A DNA stretch of 39,889 nt from Streptomyces hydrogenans (GTDB lineage Bacteria > Actinomycetota > Actinomycetes > Streptomycetales > Streptomycetaceae). The stretch lies in assembly GCF_014656075.1 (NCBI RefSeq), contig NZ_BNBS01000077.1:1-39889 (forward strand), in the 5' to 3' direction. This document shows, piece after piece, positions 29,665 to 37,757 of the stretch. How positions within the stretch are numbered: the stretch's first letter is position 1; each line of letters begins with the position of its first letter. The notes below the pieces were generated by a model that worked only from the letters and a program-made list of their open reading frames with translations, did not search any database and had not been told where the DNA came from. The translations under genes and the position numbers were made by a program.

Positions 29665-31128
29665 ATGCGCACCGCCCTTCGCACCGCCCTCGCCACCGCG
29701 CTCGTCGCCGGCGTCGCCGCCGCCCCGGTCCTCGCGGCCGGCAGCGCCTTCGCCGCGACCCCGGCGCCGACCGCGACCGCGACCGCCACCGTGCCCGCGA
29801 AGACCGCCGCGAAGCCGGCCGCTGCCGCTGCCACCACCGCCCCCGCCACCCAGGCTCCCGCCACCACCGCCCCGGCCGCCGACGCGGCCGACACCGCCCC
29901 CGACGCCGACGTCCTGGTCCGCACCGTCGCGCTCGACGGCGGCCTCACGGCGAAGGTCTACAACCGCGGCACCCAGCACCGTTACTTCACCGCCACCGTC
30001 CTGCGCGGCACCTCGGTGCTCGGCGAGCTGAAGGCCGGCGGCGGCTACGGCGGCGAGGAGACCAAGGTCTTCGCCGGGTACGCGGTGACCCTGGACGCCG
30101 AGGGCGAGGTGACCGCCGTCGAGGCCGGCCCCGAGCACGCCACGCTGGTCCGCACCGACACGCTGCTCAGCGGCACCGTCGCCAAGATCTACAAGCTCCG
30201 GGAGGAGAACTGGTTCGCCGAGCTCTTCCGCGGCGGGGACAAGGTCGGCGAGCTCCACGCGGTCACCCGCTCCGTCGCGGGCCAGGACAACGGCGAGTAC
30301 CTCGTCCTCAACCCGGACGGCAGCATCCACAACTGGATCGGCAACTCCACCGCCGCGAAGCCCGGCCACTACCGCCTGGCGGACGGCACGATCGTGGAGG
30401 TCGGCCAGAAGGACGGCCACTACGGCCTCCAGACCGTCGACCCCGCCACCGGCAAGGGCAGCGGCTTCTTCTACCTCGTCGCGGGCGACCGCAAGGTCTA
30501 CTTCCTCGGCAAGGCCGTCGTCGTCCTGGAGTCGCCCGGCTCCTTCGCCGCCTTCGTCCCGGGCCAGAAGGAGCAGTCCGCGCCGCAGCCGTACGACCTC
30601 GCCGGGGGCAAGGCCGCCGACTGCGTCAGCGACATCACGTACGCGATCGGCGCGGGCACCCAGGCCCAGCTGACCATGACCACCAAGGGCCCGAAGGCGA
30701 AGCTCGTCACCGCCGGGGACGAGAAGGTCATCGGCGTCCTCGACCGCGAGCACCCCTCGCTGCCCGCGAGCGCCGGCATCGTCGCCCGGATCGACGGCGC
30801 CTTCACCGCCACCCCGTCGCTGTACACCAAGGTCGAGGGCGGCACCGCCAAGGGCGTCAGCCACCCCTTCCCCGCGCTCCCGAAGGGCTGCGTCCTGGAG
30901 ACGGCCCCGGCCGGCCAGACCCAGAGCGGCGGCACGGGCACCGGCACCCAGACGCAGGGCGGCCAGACCTCCGTCGTCCCGCGCGGCGGCGTCGCGGCCG
31001 GTGCCGAGCCGACCGCCCAGGAGGGCTCCGCCACGCTCCTCGCCGTCGGCGCCGGTGCCGCCTCGCTGGCCGCCGCCGGGCTCGGCTTCACCGTGCTGCG
31101 CCGCCGTGCCGTCGCGGCCCGGGGCTGA
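29665..31128 (+). CDS. secreted surface protein with non-LPXTG C-terminal anchor tail
   Basis: This 487-residue protein has a Sec signal peptide (MRTALRTALATALVAG... ending SAFAAT, about residue 31), an Ala/Thr/Pro-rich stalk (32-80), and a body of about 340 residues with beta-rich phrases such as DGGLTAKVYNRGTQHRYFTATVLRGTSVLGELKAGGGYGGEETKVFAGY, reminiscent of repeated strands. The tail has a Gln/Thr/Gly linker, the motif PRGGVAAG (439-446), a hydrophobic helix (about 457-478) and the basic end LRRRAVAARG: the layout of a sortase substrate, though without LPXTG or LAXTG. The class F sortase gene follows 134 bases later. ATG 29665 has GGGAG five bases upstream. Function of the body is unknown. 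Confidence 0.8.
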   Translation: MRTALRTALATALVAGVAAAPVLAAGSAFAATPAPTATATATVPAKTAAKPAAAAATTAPATQAPATTAPAADAADTAPDADVLVRTVALDGGLTAKVYNRGTQHRYFTATVLRGTSVLGELKAGGGYGGEETKVFAGYAVTLDAEGEVTAVEAGPEHATLVRTDTLLSGTVAKIYKLREENWFAELFRGGDKVGELHAVTRSVAGQDNGEYLVLNPDGSIHNWIGNSTAAKPGHYRLADGTIVEVGQKDGHYGLQTVDPATGKGSGFFYLVAGDRKVYFLGKAVVVLESPGSFAAFVPGQKEQSAPQPYDLAGGKAADCVSDITYAIGAGTQAQLTMTTKGPKAKLVTAGDEKVIGVLDREHPSLPASAGIVARIDGAFTATPSLYTKVEGGTAKGVSHPFPALPKGCVLETAPAGQTQSGGTGTGTQTQGGQTSVVPRGGVAAGAEPTAQEGSATLLAVGAGAASLAAAGLGFTVLRRRAVAARG

Positions 31129-31204
31129 GCCGTACACCCCGCGCGTACGACCCGCACGCCCCGCTCCTCGCCCCTGACCCGAGCCCGGAGCACCGAACCA
31201 TCCA

Positions 31205-31236
31205 GGCCGGCCGTCGACACCCCACGACGGCCGGCC
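31205..31236 (+). terminator. 12-bp perfect hairpin between surface protein and sortase genes
   Basis: GGCCGGCCGTCG (31205-31216) pairs with CGACGGCCGGCC (31225-31236) around 8 bases. It lies between substrate stop and sortase start, and probably lowers sortase expression relative to its substrate. Confidence 0.6.
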
Positions 31237-31262
31237 GCACCCGTCCACCCCGGAGCCGTCCC

Positions 31263-31886
31263 ATGCGCCGCCGTACCCTCACCGCCGCCGTCCTCCTCGT
31301 GGCCGCCCTCACCGGCTGCTCGGCCCAGGGCGGGACCACCGCCGACACCCCGCCCGCCCGGATCGCGGAGTCCGCCGCCCCGGCGCCCACCGGCACCGCC
31401 TCCGCCGCGCCCGTGAAGCCGCTCGCCCGCTCGCTGCCGGTGCGGGTCCAGCTGCCCGCCGCCGCCGTGGACGCCCGGGGCGTCCTGGACCTCGGGCTGA
31501 ACGCCGACGGCACGGTCGAGGTGCCCTCGGTCGCCCAGGCCGACCGGATCGGCTGGTACGGCAAGGGCGTCACGCCCGGCGAGACCGGACCCGCCGTCCT
31601 CATCGGGCACTTCGACACCGCGCGGGGCCCCGCCGTGCTGAAGGACGTCTCGAAGGTCCGGGTCGGCGACGAGATCACCGTGACCCGCGCGGACGGCACC
31701 GCCGCGGTCTTCCGCGTCCGCGAGCTCCAGCAGGTCGACAAGGACGCCTTCCCGACCGAGAAGGTCTACGGCGACACCCGCCGCCCCGAACTCCGCGTGA
31801 TCACCTGCGGCGGCGAACTCGTCGACGGCCACCGGCCCGACAACATCATCCTGTACGCCGACCTGGTCACCGCCCGTCCGGCCTGA
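31263..31886 (+). CDS. class F sortase, probable lipoprotein
   Basis: This 207-residue transpeptidase-type enzyme has the sortase core about residues 55-205: VEVPSVAQADRIGWYGKGVTPGETGPAVLIGHFDT with the catalytic His116, strands KVRVGDEITVTRADG, and RVITCGGELVDGHRPDNIILYA with Cys182 and Arg191. The class F assignment rests on the TCGG motif and short length. The N-terminus reads TAAVLLVAALTGCSAQ with the lipobox LTGC (Cys19), so it is probably anchored by lipid rather than by a transmembrane helix, followed by an Ala/Pro/Thr stalk. Its likely substrate is the upstream surface protein. ATG 31263 follows GGAG by 7 bases. Confidence 0.85.
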   Translation: MRRRTLTAAVLLVAALTGCSAQGGTTADTPPARIAESAAPAPTGTASAAPVKPLARSLPVRVQLPAAAVDARGVLDLGLNADGTVEVPSVAQADRIGWYGKGVTPGETGPAVLIGHFDTARGPAVLKDVSKVRVGDEITVTRADGTAAVFRVRELQQVDKDAFPTEKVYGDTRRPELRVITCGGELVDGHRPDNIILYADLVTARPA

Positions 31887-31981
31887 GGGCCGGGGGAGGG
31901 GGAGGGGTCCGGGGCGGGGGCGGGGGGAGGCGGAACCCCGGCCGTACGCGGGACCGGCTCTCCGGCCTCGGCCCGCACGCG

Positions 31982-32332
31982 GGCCCGCCTCGGCCGCACC
32001 GACGCCCGCCCCGACCGTGCCGATGCCTCGCCCCGGCCGTGCCGACGCCTCGCTCAGACCGTGCCGATGCCCGGCCCCGGCCGCACCGATGCCCGGCCCC
32101 GGCCGCACCGACGGCCCGCCTCGGCCGCACCGACGCCCCGCCCCGACCGTGCCGATGCCCGGCCCCGGCCGCACCGCGGGCCCGCCTCGGCCGCACCGAC
32201 GCCCGCCCCGGACCGTGCCGATGCCCGGCCCCGGCCGCACCGACGCCTCGCCCCGGCCGCACCGACGCCCCGCCTCGGCCGCACCGACGCCCCGCCCCGG
32301 CCGCACCGGCGTCCCGCCCCGGTCGTGCCCCC
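31982..32332. repeat. sixteen tandem copies of a 22-bp GC-rich unit
   Basis: Consensus GCCCCGCCCCGGCCGCACCGAC. Units begin at 31982, 32004 (21 bp), 32025, 32047, 32069 and then every 22 bp to 32311; the last is degenerate. Two recurring variants end CCGCACCGAC or CCGTGCCGAT. The 511-bp gap 31887-32397 holds this array and no supported gene. The unit is not a multiple of three, so the open frames across it are artefacts of base composition. There are no spacers, so it is not a CRISPR array. Confidence 0.88.
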
Positions 32333-32397
32333 GGCCCGGCCCCGTGCCGAGCGGGGCGCCCGAGCCGCGTGGGGGCTCCTGAGGCAGAATCGGCGGC

Positions 32398-33042
32398 ATG
32401 ACGAGCCCCGCGCCCTCCGAGCCGAATCCCGAGCCGACCTTCGCCGACCGCGTCTACCGCTCCACCTCCGGCATCGTGGGAGGCGCCTTCCTGCTCGCCC
32501 TGACGCTGTTGCTCGCCGGGGACGCGATGCTGCGCGGCGAGGGGCGGACGCCCTGGCTGGCGCTGGCCGGACTGCTGCTCGTCGTGCCGCTCGTCCTCGC
32601 CTTCACCATCCGGCCCGCCGTGTACGCGAACGAGGACCGGCTCCGGATCCGCAACCCCTTCCGCTCGATCCTGTTGCCCTGGGCCGCCGTCGCCGACGTC
32701 CGGGCCGGCTACTCCAGCGAGGTCTTCACGCAGGAGGGCGCCAAGTACCAGCTGTGGGCCGTGCCCGTCTCGCTGCGGCAGCGGAAGCGGGCCGCCCGCC
32801 GCGCCGCCCGCGCCTCCCAGGACGACCCCCACGGCCGCACCTCCGTCACCGCCGACGTCCGGGACTCCGCCTCGCGCGTCGCCCCCAGCGACCAGAACGT
32901 CGCCGACCTGCGCGAGATGGCCGAGCGCTACCAGGGCCGGCCCGAGGCGCAGGGCGCGCCGCAGATCCGCTGGGCGTACGAGATCATCGCCCCCGCCGCC
33001 GTCGGCCTGGTCCTCTTCGTGGTGCTCGCCGCGACCGGCTGA
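32398..33042 (+). CDS. PH-domain-containing membrane protein
   Basis: This 214-residue protein has two N-terminal membrane helices (about 24-45 and 53-72), then a bacterial PH-like domain (VYANEDRLRIRNPFRSILLPWAAVADVRAGYSSEVFTQEGAKYQLWAVPVSLRQRKRAARR, about 78-140) and one C-terminal helix (about 193-212). The NPFRSILLPWAAVADVRAGYS phrase is typical of the actinobacterial bPH6 group. These proteins are widespread and uncharacterised. The ATG is preceded by CAGAAT (32385-32390) 7 bases before it, which could be a -10 box for a leaderless message; there is no clear ribosome site. The repeat array ends 65 bases upstream. Confidence 0.82.
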   Translation: MTSPAPSEPNPEPTFADRVYRSTSGIVGGAFLLALTLLLAGDAMLRGEGRTPWLALAGLLLVVPLVLAFTIRPAVYANEDRLRIRNPFRSILLPWAAVADVRAGYSSEVFTQEGAKYQLWAVPVSLRQRKRAARRAARASQDDPHGRTSVTADVRDSASRVAPSDQNVADLREMAERYQGRPEAQGAPQIRWAYEIIAPAAVGLVLFVVLAATG

Positions 33043-33063
33043 GACCGGCCCCGTACCCTCCTC

Positions 33064-33098
33064 CACCCCGCCGGTGTCCAAGGGGCAACGGCGGGGTG
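33064..33098 (+). terminator. 10-bp stem terminator after the PH-domain gene
   Basis: CACCCCGCCG (33064-33073) pairs with CGGCGGGGTG (33089-33098) around 15 bases, 22 bases after the stop codon. Confidence 0.65.
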
Positions 33099-33185
33099 AA
33101 GCATGCCTCCCGCGGCTGGTTTGGTGCCCGACGATCCCGGCGGCGTCAATAGATTGCCCGTGCCGAGACTGTGGGGGTGGGGGCA

Positions 33186-33557
33186 ATGACCAAGGGCACC
33201 GGTGTGTCCGGGACACGCTGTCTGGTCGACATCAGATCCGACGGCCGGTACGGCTGGCGGCTGGTCGCGCAGAACGGGCGGGTGGTGGCACGGTCCGGGC
33301 AGTGCTTCGCCGACCACGCCGCCTGCCGGGCCGCCTTCGCGGCGCTCTGCGCGGAGCACGCGACCCTGGGGGGCGGGGTGCAGCACACCGCGGGCGGCAA
33401 CGGCTGGGTCTGGCTGCTGCGCGACGCCGACGGGCGGGCCGCGGCGCTCTCCGGGAGGGCGTACGAGCGCCACTCCACCTGCCGCTCCGCCTACGACCGG
33501 TTCCGCGCCCTGCTGGCCGCCGAGGCCGCCCGGTGGAGCTCGACCGGCTTATGGTGA
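33186..33557 (+). CDS. YegP/DUF1508-type protein with two tandem repeats
   Basis: This 123-residue protein consists of two about 50-residue repeats of the YegP (DUF1508) type: SDGRYGWRLVAQNGRVVARSGQCFADHAACRAAFAAL and GNGWVWLLRDADGRAAALSGRAYERHSTCRSAYDRFRAL. Each has the family pattern of a strand ending W-x-L, a turn with NG or DG, x-S-G, then a helix with C-x-x-x-x. No signal peptide or membrane segment is seen, so it is cytosolic. Function of the family is unknown. ATG 33186 is preferred over GTG 33171 because a G-run ribosome site (GGGGGTGGGGG) lies just before it. It stands alone ahead of the Pst-like operon. Confidence 0.72.
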   Translation: MTKGTGVSGTRCLVDIRSDGRYGWRLVAQNGRVVARSGQCFADHAACRAAFAALCAEHATLGGGVQHTAGGNGWVWLLRDADGRAAALSGRAYERHSTCRSAYDRFRALLAAEAARWSSTGLW

Positions 33558-33584
33558 ACGGAAGTTGCCCGGCGGGCTCCCCTC

Positions 33585-33617
33585 GTTCACGTCGCGTGGC
33601 GCACCCGTCCACCGGGC
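33585..33617 (+). promoter_or_regulatory. possible PhoP (PHO) box before the Pst-like operon
   Basis: Three end-to-end 11-base units: GTTCACGTCGC (33585-33595), GTGGCGCACCC (33596-33606) and GTCCACCGGGC (33607-33617). Streptomyces PHO boxes are 11-base direct repeats around GTTCACC; units 1 and 3 fit, unit 2 poorly. The array is 18 bases before the GTG at 33636. A reversed GTTCACC core (33553-33559) overlaps the end of the previous gene. Confidence 0.4.
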
Positions 33618-33635
33618 GGGACTTACGTCCTTCCC

Positions 33636-34679
33636 GTGACGACCGAGACGACCGACACGACCGCGCCGCCCGGCGCTCCTGACCCGCGGCCCGACGGCCC
33701 GCCCGACACGCCGAGACGGCTGTACGCCGACCCCGGCCCCGCCGACCGGGTCTTCCGCGGCGTCGCCCGCACCGGCGGCGGCCTCGTCCTCGCCGTGATG
33801 CTGCTCGTCGGCGGCTTCCTGCTGCACCGCGCGTGGCAGGCCCTCGACCGGGCCGGCGGCTCCTTCCTCACCACCGAGAACTGGGAGCCGGACGCCGGAC
33901 GGTTCGGCATCGCCGCGGTCCTCACCGGCACCGTCCTCATCGCCCTCGTCGCGATCGTCGTCGCCGTGCCGCTCGCCACCGGCGCCGCGCTCTACATCTC
34001 CGAGTACGCCCCGCCCCGGCTGCGCCGCACCCTGATCTCCACCGTCGACCTGATGGCCGCCGTGCCCTCGGTCGTCTACGGCCTGTGGGGGGTGTTCTGG
34101 CTGGAGGAATCGATCCTGCCGATCGCCCGCTGGATCTCCGCGTACCTCGGCTGGATCCCGTTCCTGCGCGTCGAGGGGGCCGACCCCGACGACCCGCTCG
34201 CCCCGCCCACCGTCTACACCTCCTCCACCTTCGTCGCCGGGCTCGTCGTCGCCATGATGGTGGCGCCGATCATCTGCTCGATCATGCGCGAGGTCTTCTC
34301 CCAGGCCCCGGCCGGCGAGCGGGAGGGCGCCTACGCGCTCGGCGCCACCCGCTGGGGCATGATCCGCTCCGTCGTCCTGCCCTTCGGCAAGGGCGGCATG
34401 ATCGGCGGCACCATGCTCGGCCTCGGCCGCGCCCTCGGCGAGACCATCGCCGTCTACATGGTCATCTCGCAGGTCTTCACCATCCAGTGGCACGTGCTCC
34501 AGACCGGCACCAGCTCGGTCTCCTCGCTCATCGCCCTGCGCTACGGCGAGGCCACCGCCTTCGGCATGTCCGCCCTGATGGCGGCCGGCTTCGCGCTCTT
34601 CGTCATGACCCTGATCGTCAACTTCGCCGCCTCGTCCATCGTCGCCCGCAGCCGCTCCGGCGCGTCCAGCGACGCGTAA
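33636..34679 (+). CDS. pstC: phosphate-type ABC transporter permease PstC
   Basis: This 347-residue inner-membrane protein has six membrane segments, TM1 about 45-68 (GGGLVLAVMLLVGGFLLHRAW) after a Pro/Asp/Thr-rich cytosolic tail, a large loop at about 165-190, and the permease EAA loop EREGAYALGATRWGMIRSVVLPFGKGGMIGGTMLGLGRALGETIAV. The LISTVDLMAAVPSVVYGLWGVFW stretch is diagnostic of PstC. The GTG at 33636 has a poor ribosome site. The gene begins a tightly spaced operon (13 bases to pstA). This is not the usual pstSCAB order, in which pstS comes first; no ATPase gene is in the window. Phosphate as the substrate is inferred from the family. Confidence 0.88.
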   Translation: MTTETTDTTAPPGAPDPRPDGPPDTPRRLYADPGPADRVFRGVARTGGGLVLAVMLLVGGFLLHRAWQALDRAGGSFLTTENWEPDAGRFGIAAVLTGTVLIALVAIVVAVPLATGAALYISEYAPPRLRRTLISTVDLMAAVPSVVYGLWGVFWLEESILPIARWISAYLGWIPFLRVEGADPDDPLAPPTVYTSSTFVAGLVVAMMVAPIICSIMREVFSQAPAGEREGAYALGATRWGMIRSVVLPFGKGGMIGGTMLGLGRALGETIAVYMVISQVFTIQWHVLQTGTSSVSSLIALRYGEATAFGMSALMAAGFALFVMTLIVNFAASSIVARSRSGASSDA

Positions 34680-34692
34680 CAGGGGAAACCAC

Positions 34693-35907
34693 ATGACCAT
34701 CGCCCCGGAGCGGCCGACCGCGCGGCCGGCCGCCGAGCAGGCCCCGCCGGCCGGCCCCGAACGGCGCCGCGCCACCGGTGGCGCGCGCGCCACCGACGTC
34801 TACGCCGTGCTCGGCGCCGCGGCCGCCGCGCTCGCCCTCACCTGGCTGCTCTTCGCCCGCCTGCTGCCCTTCAGCGGCACCGTCGGCTTCGTCCTCGTCG
34901 CGTACGCCCTCTTCCTCGGCCTCTACGCCCTGCTCGTCTCCTTCGACGAGGACGGGCCCGCCGTCCGCGACCGGGTTGCCGGCGTGGTCGTCCGCACCCT
35001 CGGGCTCGTCCTCCTCGCCGTCCTCGTCTTCGTCGTCGCCTTCACCCTCTGGGAAGGCCGCCGGGCCCTCGTCCACCTCAACTTCTTCACCGAGGACATG
35101 AGCCTCGCCGGGCCGCTCGAACCGCTCGACACCGGCGGCGTCCTGCACGCCGTCGTCGGCACCCTGGAACAGGTCGGCATCGCGCTCGTCCTCACCGTCC
35201 CCGCCGGCGTCGTCTGCGCCGTCTTCCTCAACGAGGTCCCCGGCGCCTTCGCCCGCCTGGTCCGCACGATCGTCGAGGCGATGACCGCGCTGCCGTCGAT
35301 CGTCGCCGGACTCTTCGTCTACGCGACCGTGATCCTGGCCCTCGGCATGGAGCGCTCCGGCCTCGCCGCCGCCCTCGCCCTCTCCGTGATGATGCTGCCG
35401 ATCATCATCCGCGCCTCCGACGTCGTCATCCGGCTCGTCCCCGGCACCCTGCGCGAAGCCTCGTACGCCATGGGCGCCTCGCGCTGGCGGACCGTCTGGC
35501 ACGTCGTGCTGCCCACCGCCCGTTCCGGCCTCACCACGGCCGTCATCCTCGGCACCGCCCGCGGGGTGGGGGAGACCTCCCCGGTGCTGCTCACCGCAGG
35601 CTTCACCGCCGAGCTCAACGCGCTGCCGACCTCCGGCGCCCAGGTCTCCCTGCCGCTCGCCACCTTCGAGCTGGTCAAGTCGCCCGAACCGAACATGATC
35701 GCCCGCGGCTTCGGCACCGCCGCCGTGCTGATGCTCCTCGTCCTGCTGCTCTTCGTGCTCGCCCGGATCGCCGGCGGACGCGGGCCCGGTCAGCTGACGA
35801 GGCGCCAGGAGCGGCGCCGGACCGCCGCCTCCCGGGCGGACGCGGCCCGGTTCGCCCCCGCCCCCGCCCGTACCGCCCCGCCCGCACCTCCGAGGAGCAC
35901 GCCGTGA
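34693..35907 (+). CDS. pstA: phosphate-type ABC transporter permease PstA, with long N- and C-terminal tails
   Basis: This 404-residue membrane protein has eight hydrophobic segments: two extra N-terminal ones (about 35-85, VYAVLGAAAAALALTWLLFARLL) that ordinary PstA lacks or has shortened, then the PstA core with VLTVPAGVVCAVFLNEVPG, IVEAMTALPSIVAGLFVYA, EAA loop EASYAMGASRWRTVWHVVLPTARSGL and GTARGVGETSPVLLTAG. The C-terminal cytosolic tail is Arg/Ala/Pro-rich. The ATG is preceded by AGGGGAAAC. The GTG start of the PstS-like gene overlaps its stop by 4 bases. With PstC it would make the channel. Confidence 0.88.
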   Translation: MTIAPERPTARPAAEQAPPAGPERRRATGGARATDVYAVLGAAAAALALTWLLFARLLPFSGTVGFVLVAYALFLGLYALLVSFDEDGPAVRDRVAGVVVRTLGLVLLAVLVFVVAFTLWEGRRALVHLNFFTEDMSLAGPLEPLDTGGVLHAVVGTLEQVGIALVLTVPAGVVCAVFLNEVPGAFARLVRTIVEAMTALPSIVAGLFVYATVILALGMERSGLAAALALSVMMLPIIIRASDVVIRLVPGTLREASYAMGASRWRTVWHVVLPTARSGLTTAVILGTARGVGETSPVLLTAGFTAELNALPTSGAQVSLPLATFELVKSPEPNMIARGFGTAAVLMLLVLLLFVLARIAGGRGPGQLTRRQERRRTAASRADAARFAPAPARTAPPAPPRSTP

Positions 35908-37757
35908 GATCGCCCGTCCCGCTCACCCGCACCCTCCTGGGCCTGGGCACCGTGCTCTGCGCGCTGCTCGCCCTCCTGGCGGGCCCGCCCGCCGCCCAGG
36001 CCGCCGGCTACACCAAGATCACCGGCTCGGGCTCCACCTGGAGCTCCAACGCCGTCGAGCAGTGGCGCCGCAACATCGGGGCCAACATCGGACTGACCGT
36101 CAACTTCAACGCCAACGGCTCCTCGCAGGGCCGCGAGCAGTTCAAGAACGGCACCGTCGACTTCGCCGTCTCCGAGATCCCCTACGGCCTCACCGACGGC
36201 GGCGCCACCGACGTCCCGCCGGGACGCGGCTACGCCTACATGCCGATCGTGGCCGGCGGCACCGCCTTCATGTACAACCTCCGCATCGGCGGCCGCCAGG
36301 TCACCAACCTTCGCCTCTCCGGCCCCGTCCTGGCGAAGATCTTCACCGGGCGGCTGACCATGTGGAACGCGCCCGAGATCAAGGCCGACAACCCCGGCCT
36401 CACGCTCCCCGCCCGCCGGATCGTGCCCGTCGTCCGCTCCGACGGCTCGGGCACCACCGCCCAGTTCACCACCTGGCTCGCCAAGGAGCACGGCGGGGAC
36501 TGGAACGACCACTGCCGCCGCGCAGGCCGCTCCACGCCCTGCGGCATGACCTCGTACTTCCCCGTCGTGCCCGGTACCACCACCGTCGCCAAGTCCGGCT
36601 CCCTCGGCGTCTCGGCGCACGTCCGCCAGCCGCAGGGCGAGGGCGCGATCACCTACGTCGAGTACTCGTACGCGGTCAACGCCCACTTCCCGGTCGTCAA
36701 GGTCCTCAACCGCTCCGGCTACTACGTCGAGCCCACCGCCCAGGCCGTCGCCGTCGCCCTCCTCCAGGCCCGGATCAACACCGACCGCTCCTCGCCCGAC
36801 TACCTCACCCAGATCCTCGACGGCGTCTACCGCTCCGGCGACGACCGCTCCTATCCGCTGTCCAGTTACAGCTACATGGTCGTCCCCACCTCGCAGACCG
36901 CCCCGCACACCACCGAGAAGGGCCGCTCGCTCGGCACCTTCGCCCGCTACTTCCTCTGCGAGGGGCAGCAACAGGCCGAGGAGCTCGGCTACTCGCCGCT
37001 GCCGAAGAACCTCGTCCAGGCCGGTTTCGACCAGGTCCGCCGCATCCCCGGCGCCCCCACCGGCGCCGTGGACCTCTCCTCCTGCCGCAACCCCACCTTC
37101 TCCTCCGACGGCTCCAACACCCTGGCCAGGAACGCCCCGCGACCGAAGCCCTGCGACCAGCGGGGCGCCCGGCAGTGCGCCGACGGCACCGGCGGCGCCA
37201 AGGGCGTGGCGACCCCCGTCGCCAACAGCGGTGACACGGCGGGCGGTTCGGCCACCGGAGGCGCCTCGGGCGGATCCGGCGGCGCCGGCGGTGCCGGTAC
37301 CGGCGGCGCTTCGGGCGCCGGCACGAACGGCGGCGGCGCAGGCTCCGGCACCGCCTCGGGCACGGGAACGGGATCGGGTACCGGCTCCGCCGGCGCGACC
37401 GGCACCGGAGCGACCGGGACCACCGGCACCGGCGGCTCCACGGCCGGCACGGCCACCGGCACCGGTGGTACGGCCTCCGGCACCTCCGGCGGGGCCGTCG
37501 ACCCCGACACCGGCGACCTCGTCGCGGACGGCGGCGCCGGAGGCGCGGGCGGCGCGGGCGGCGCGGCGGGCGGCGGCGAGTTCGCCGGGAACCCCGTCGT
37601 CGGCACCCCCGTCACCCTCGCCGCCGACACCGGCGCCGGCCTGCGCGGCCTGCTGATGGTCCTCTCCGCCTTCCTGCTCCTCGCCACCGTCATCGCGCCG
37701 CCGCTGGTCGGCCGCTTCCTGGCGAACCGCGCCGAACGCCCGGGAGGCACCCGGTGA
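35904..37757 (+). CDS. pstS: PstS-like phosphate-binding protein anchored by a C-terminal membrane helix
   Basis: This 617-residue protein begins with a Sec signal peptide (about 1-34, ending AQAAG, no lipobox), then a phosphate-binding-protein domain (about 36-410) with KITGSGSTWSSNAVEQW, NFNANGSSQGREQF and RSDGSGTTAQFTTWL, the usual phosphate-contacting loops. Four or more cysteines are present. A Gly/Thr/Ser/Ala linker (about 440-565) and a hydrophobic helix (about 578-603) ending in VGRFLANRAERPGGTR replace lipid anchoring. Ordinary PstS is a lipoprotein of about 370 residues, so linker and helix are unusual. GTG overlaps with both neighbours (GTGA) tie its synthesis to PstA and the next gene. 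Confidence 0.88.
   Translation: MRSPVPLTRTLLGLGTVLCALLALLAGPPAAQAAGYTKITGSGSTWSSNAVEQWRRNIGANIGLTVNFNANGSSQGREQFKNGTVDFAVSEIPYGLTDGGATDVPPGRGYAYMPIVAGGTAFMYNLRIGGRQVTNLRLSGPVLAKIFTGRLTMWNAPEIKADNPGLTLPARRIVPVVRSDGSGTTAQFTTWLAKEHGGDWNDHCRRAGRSTPCGMTSYFPVVPGTTTVAKSGSLGVSAHVRQPQGEGAITYVEYSYAVNAHFPVVKVLNRSGYYVEPTAQAVAVALLQARINTDRSSPDYLTQILDGVYRSGDDRSYPLSSYSYMVVPTSQTAPHTTEKGRSLGTFARYFLCEGQQQAEELGYSPLPKNLVQAGFDQVRRIPGAPTGAVDLSSCRNPTFSSDGSNTLARNAPRPKPCDQRGARQCADGTGGAKGVATPVANSGDTAGGSATGGASGGSGGAGGAGTGGASGAGTNGGGAGSGTASGTGTGSGTGSAGATGTGATGTTGTGGSTAGTATGTGGTASGTSGGAVDPDTGDLVADGGAGGAGGAGGAAGGGEFAGNPVVGTPVTLAADTGAGLRGLLMVLSAFLLLATVIAPPLVGRFLANRAERPGGTR
37240..37590 (+). repeat. low-complexity Gly/Thr linker DNA inside the PstS-like gene
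   Basis: Degenerate GGC-ACC/GGC-GCC triplet-based repeats encode phrases such as GTGSGTGSAG and GGAGGAGGAAGGG. The frame is kept throughout. Copy number may vary between strains. Confidence 0.6.

Noticed and set aside
31982..32332. CRISPR array
   Set aside because: Units are directly adjacent with no unique spacers, and no cas gene is nearby.
32017..33152. Several long open frames on both strands across the 22-bp repeat array (Pro/Arg/Ala-rich)
   Set aside because: All three frames of each strand stay open because the repeat has no stop codons; the translations are low complexity and partly out of frame with the well-supported PH-domain gene.
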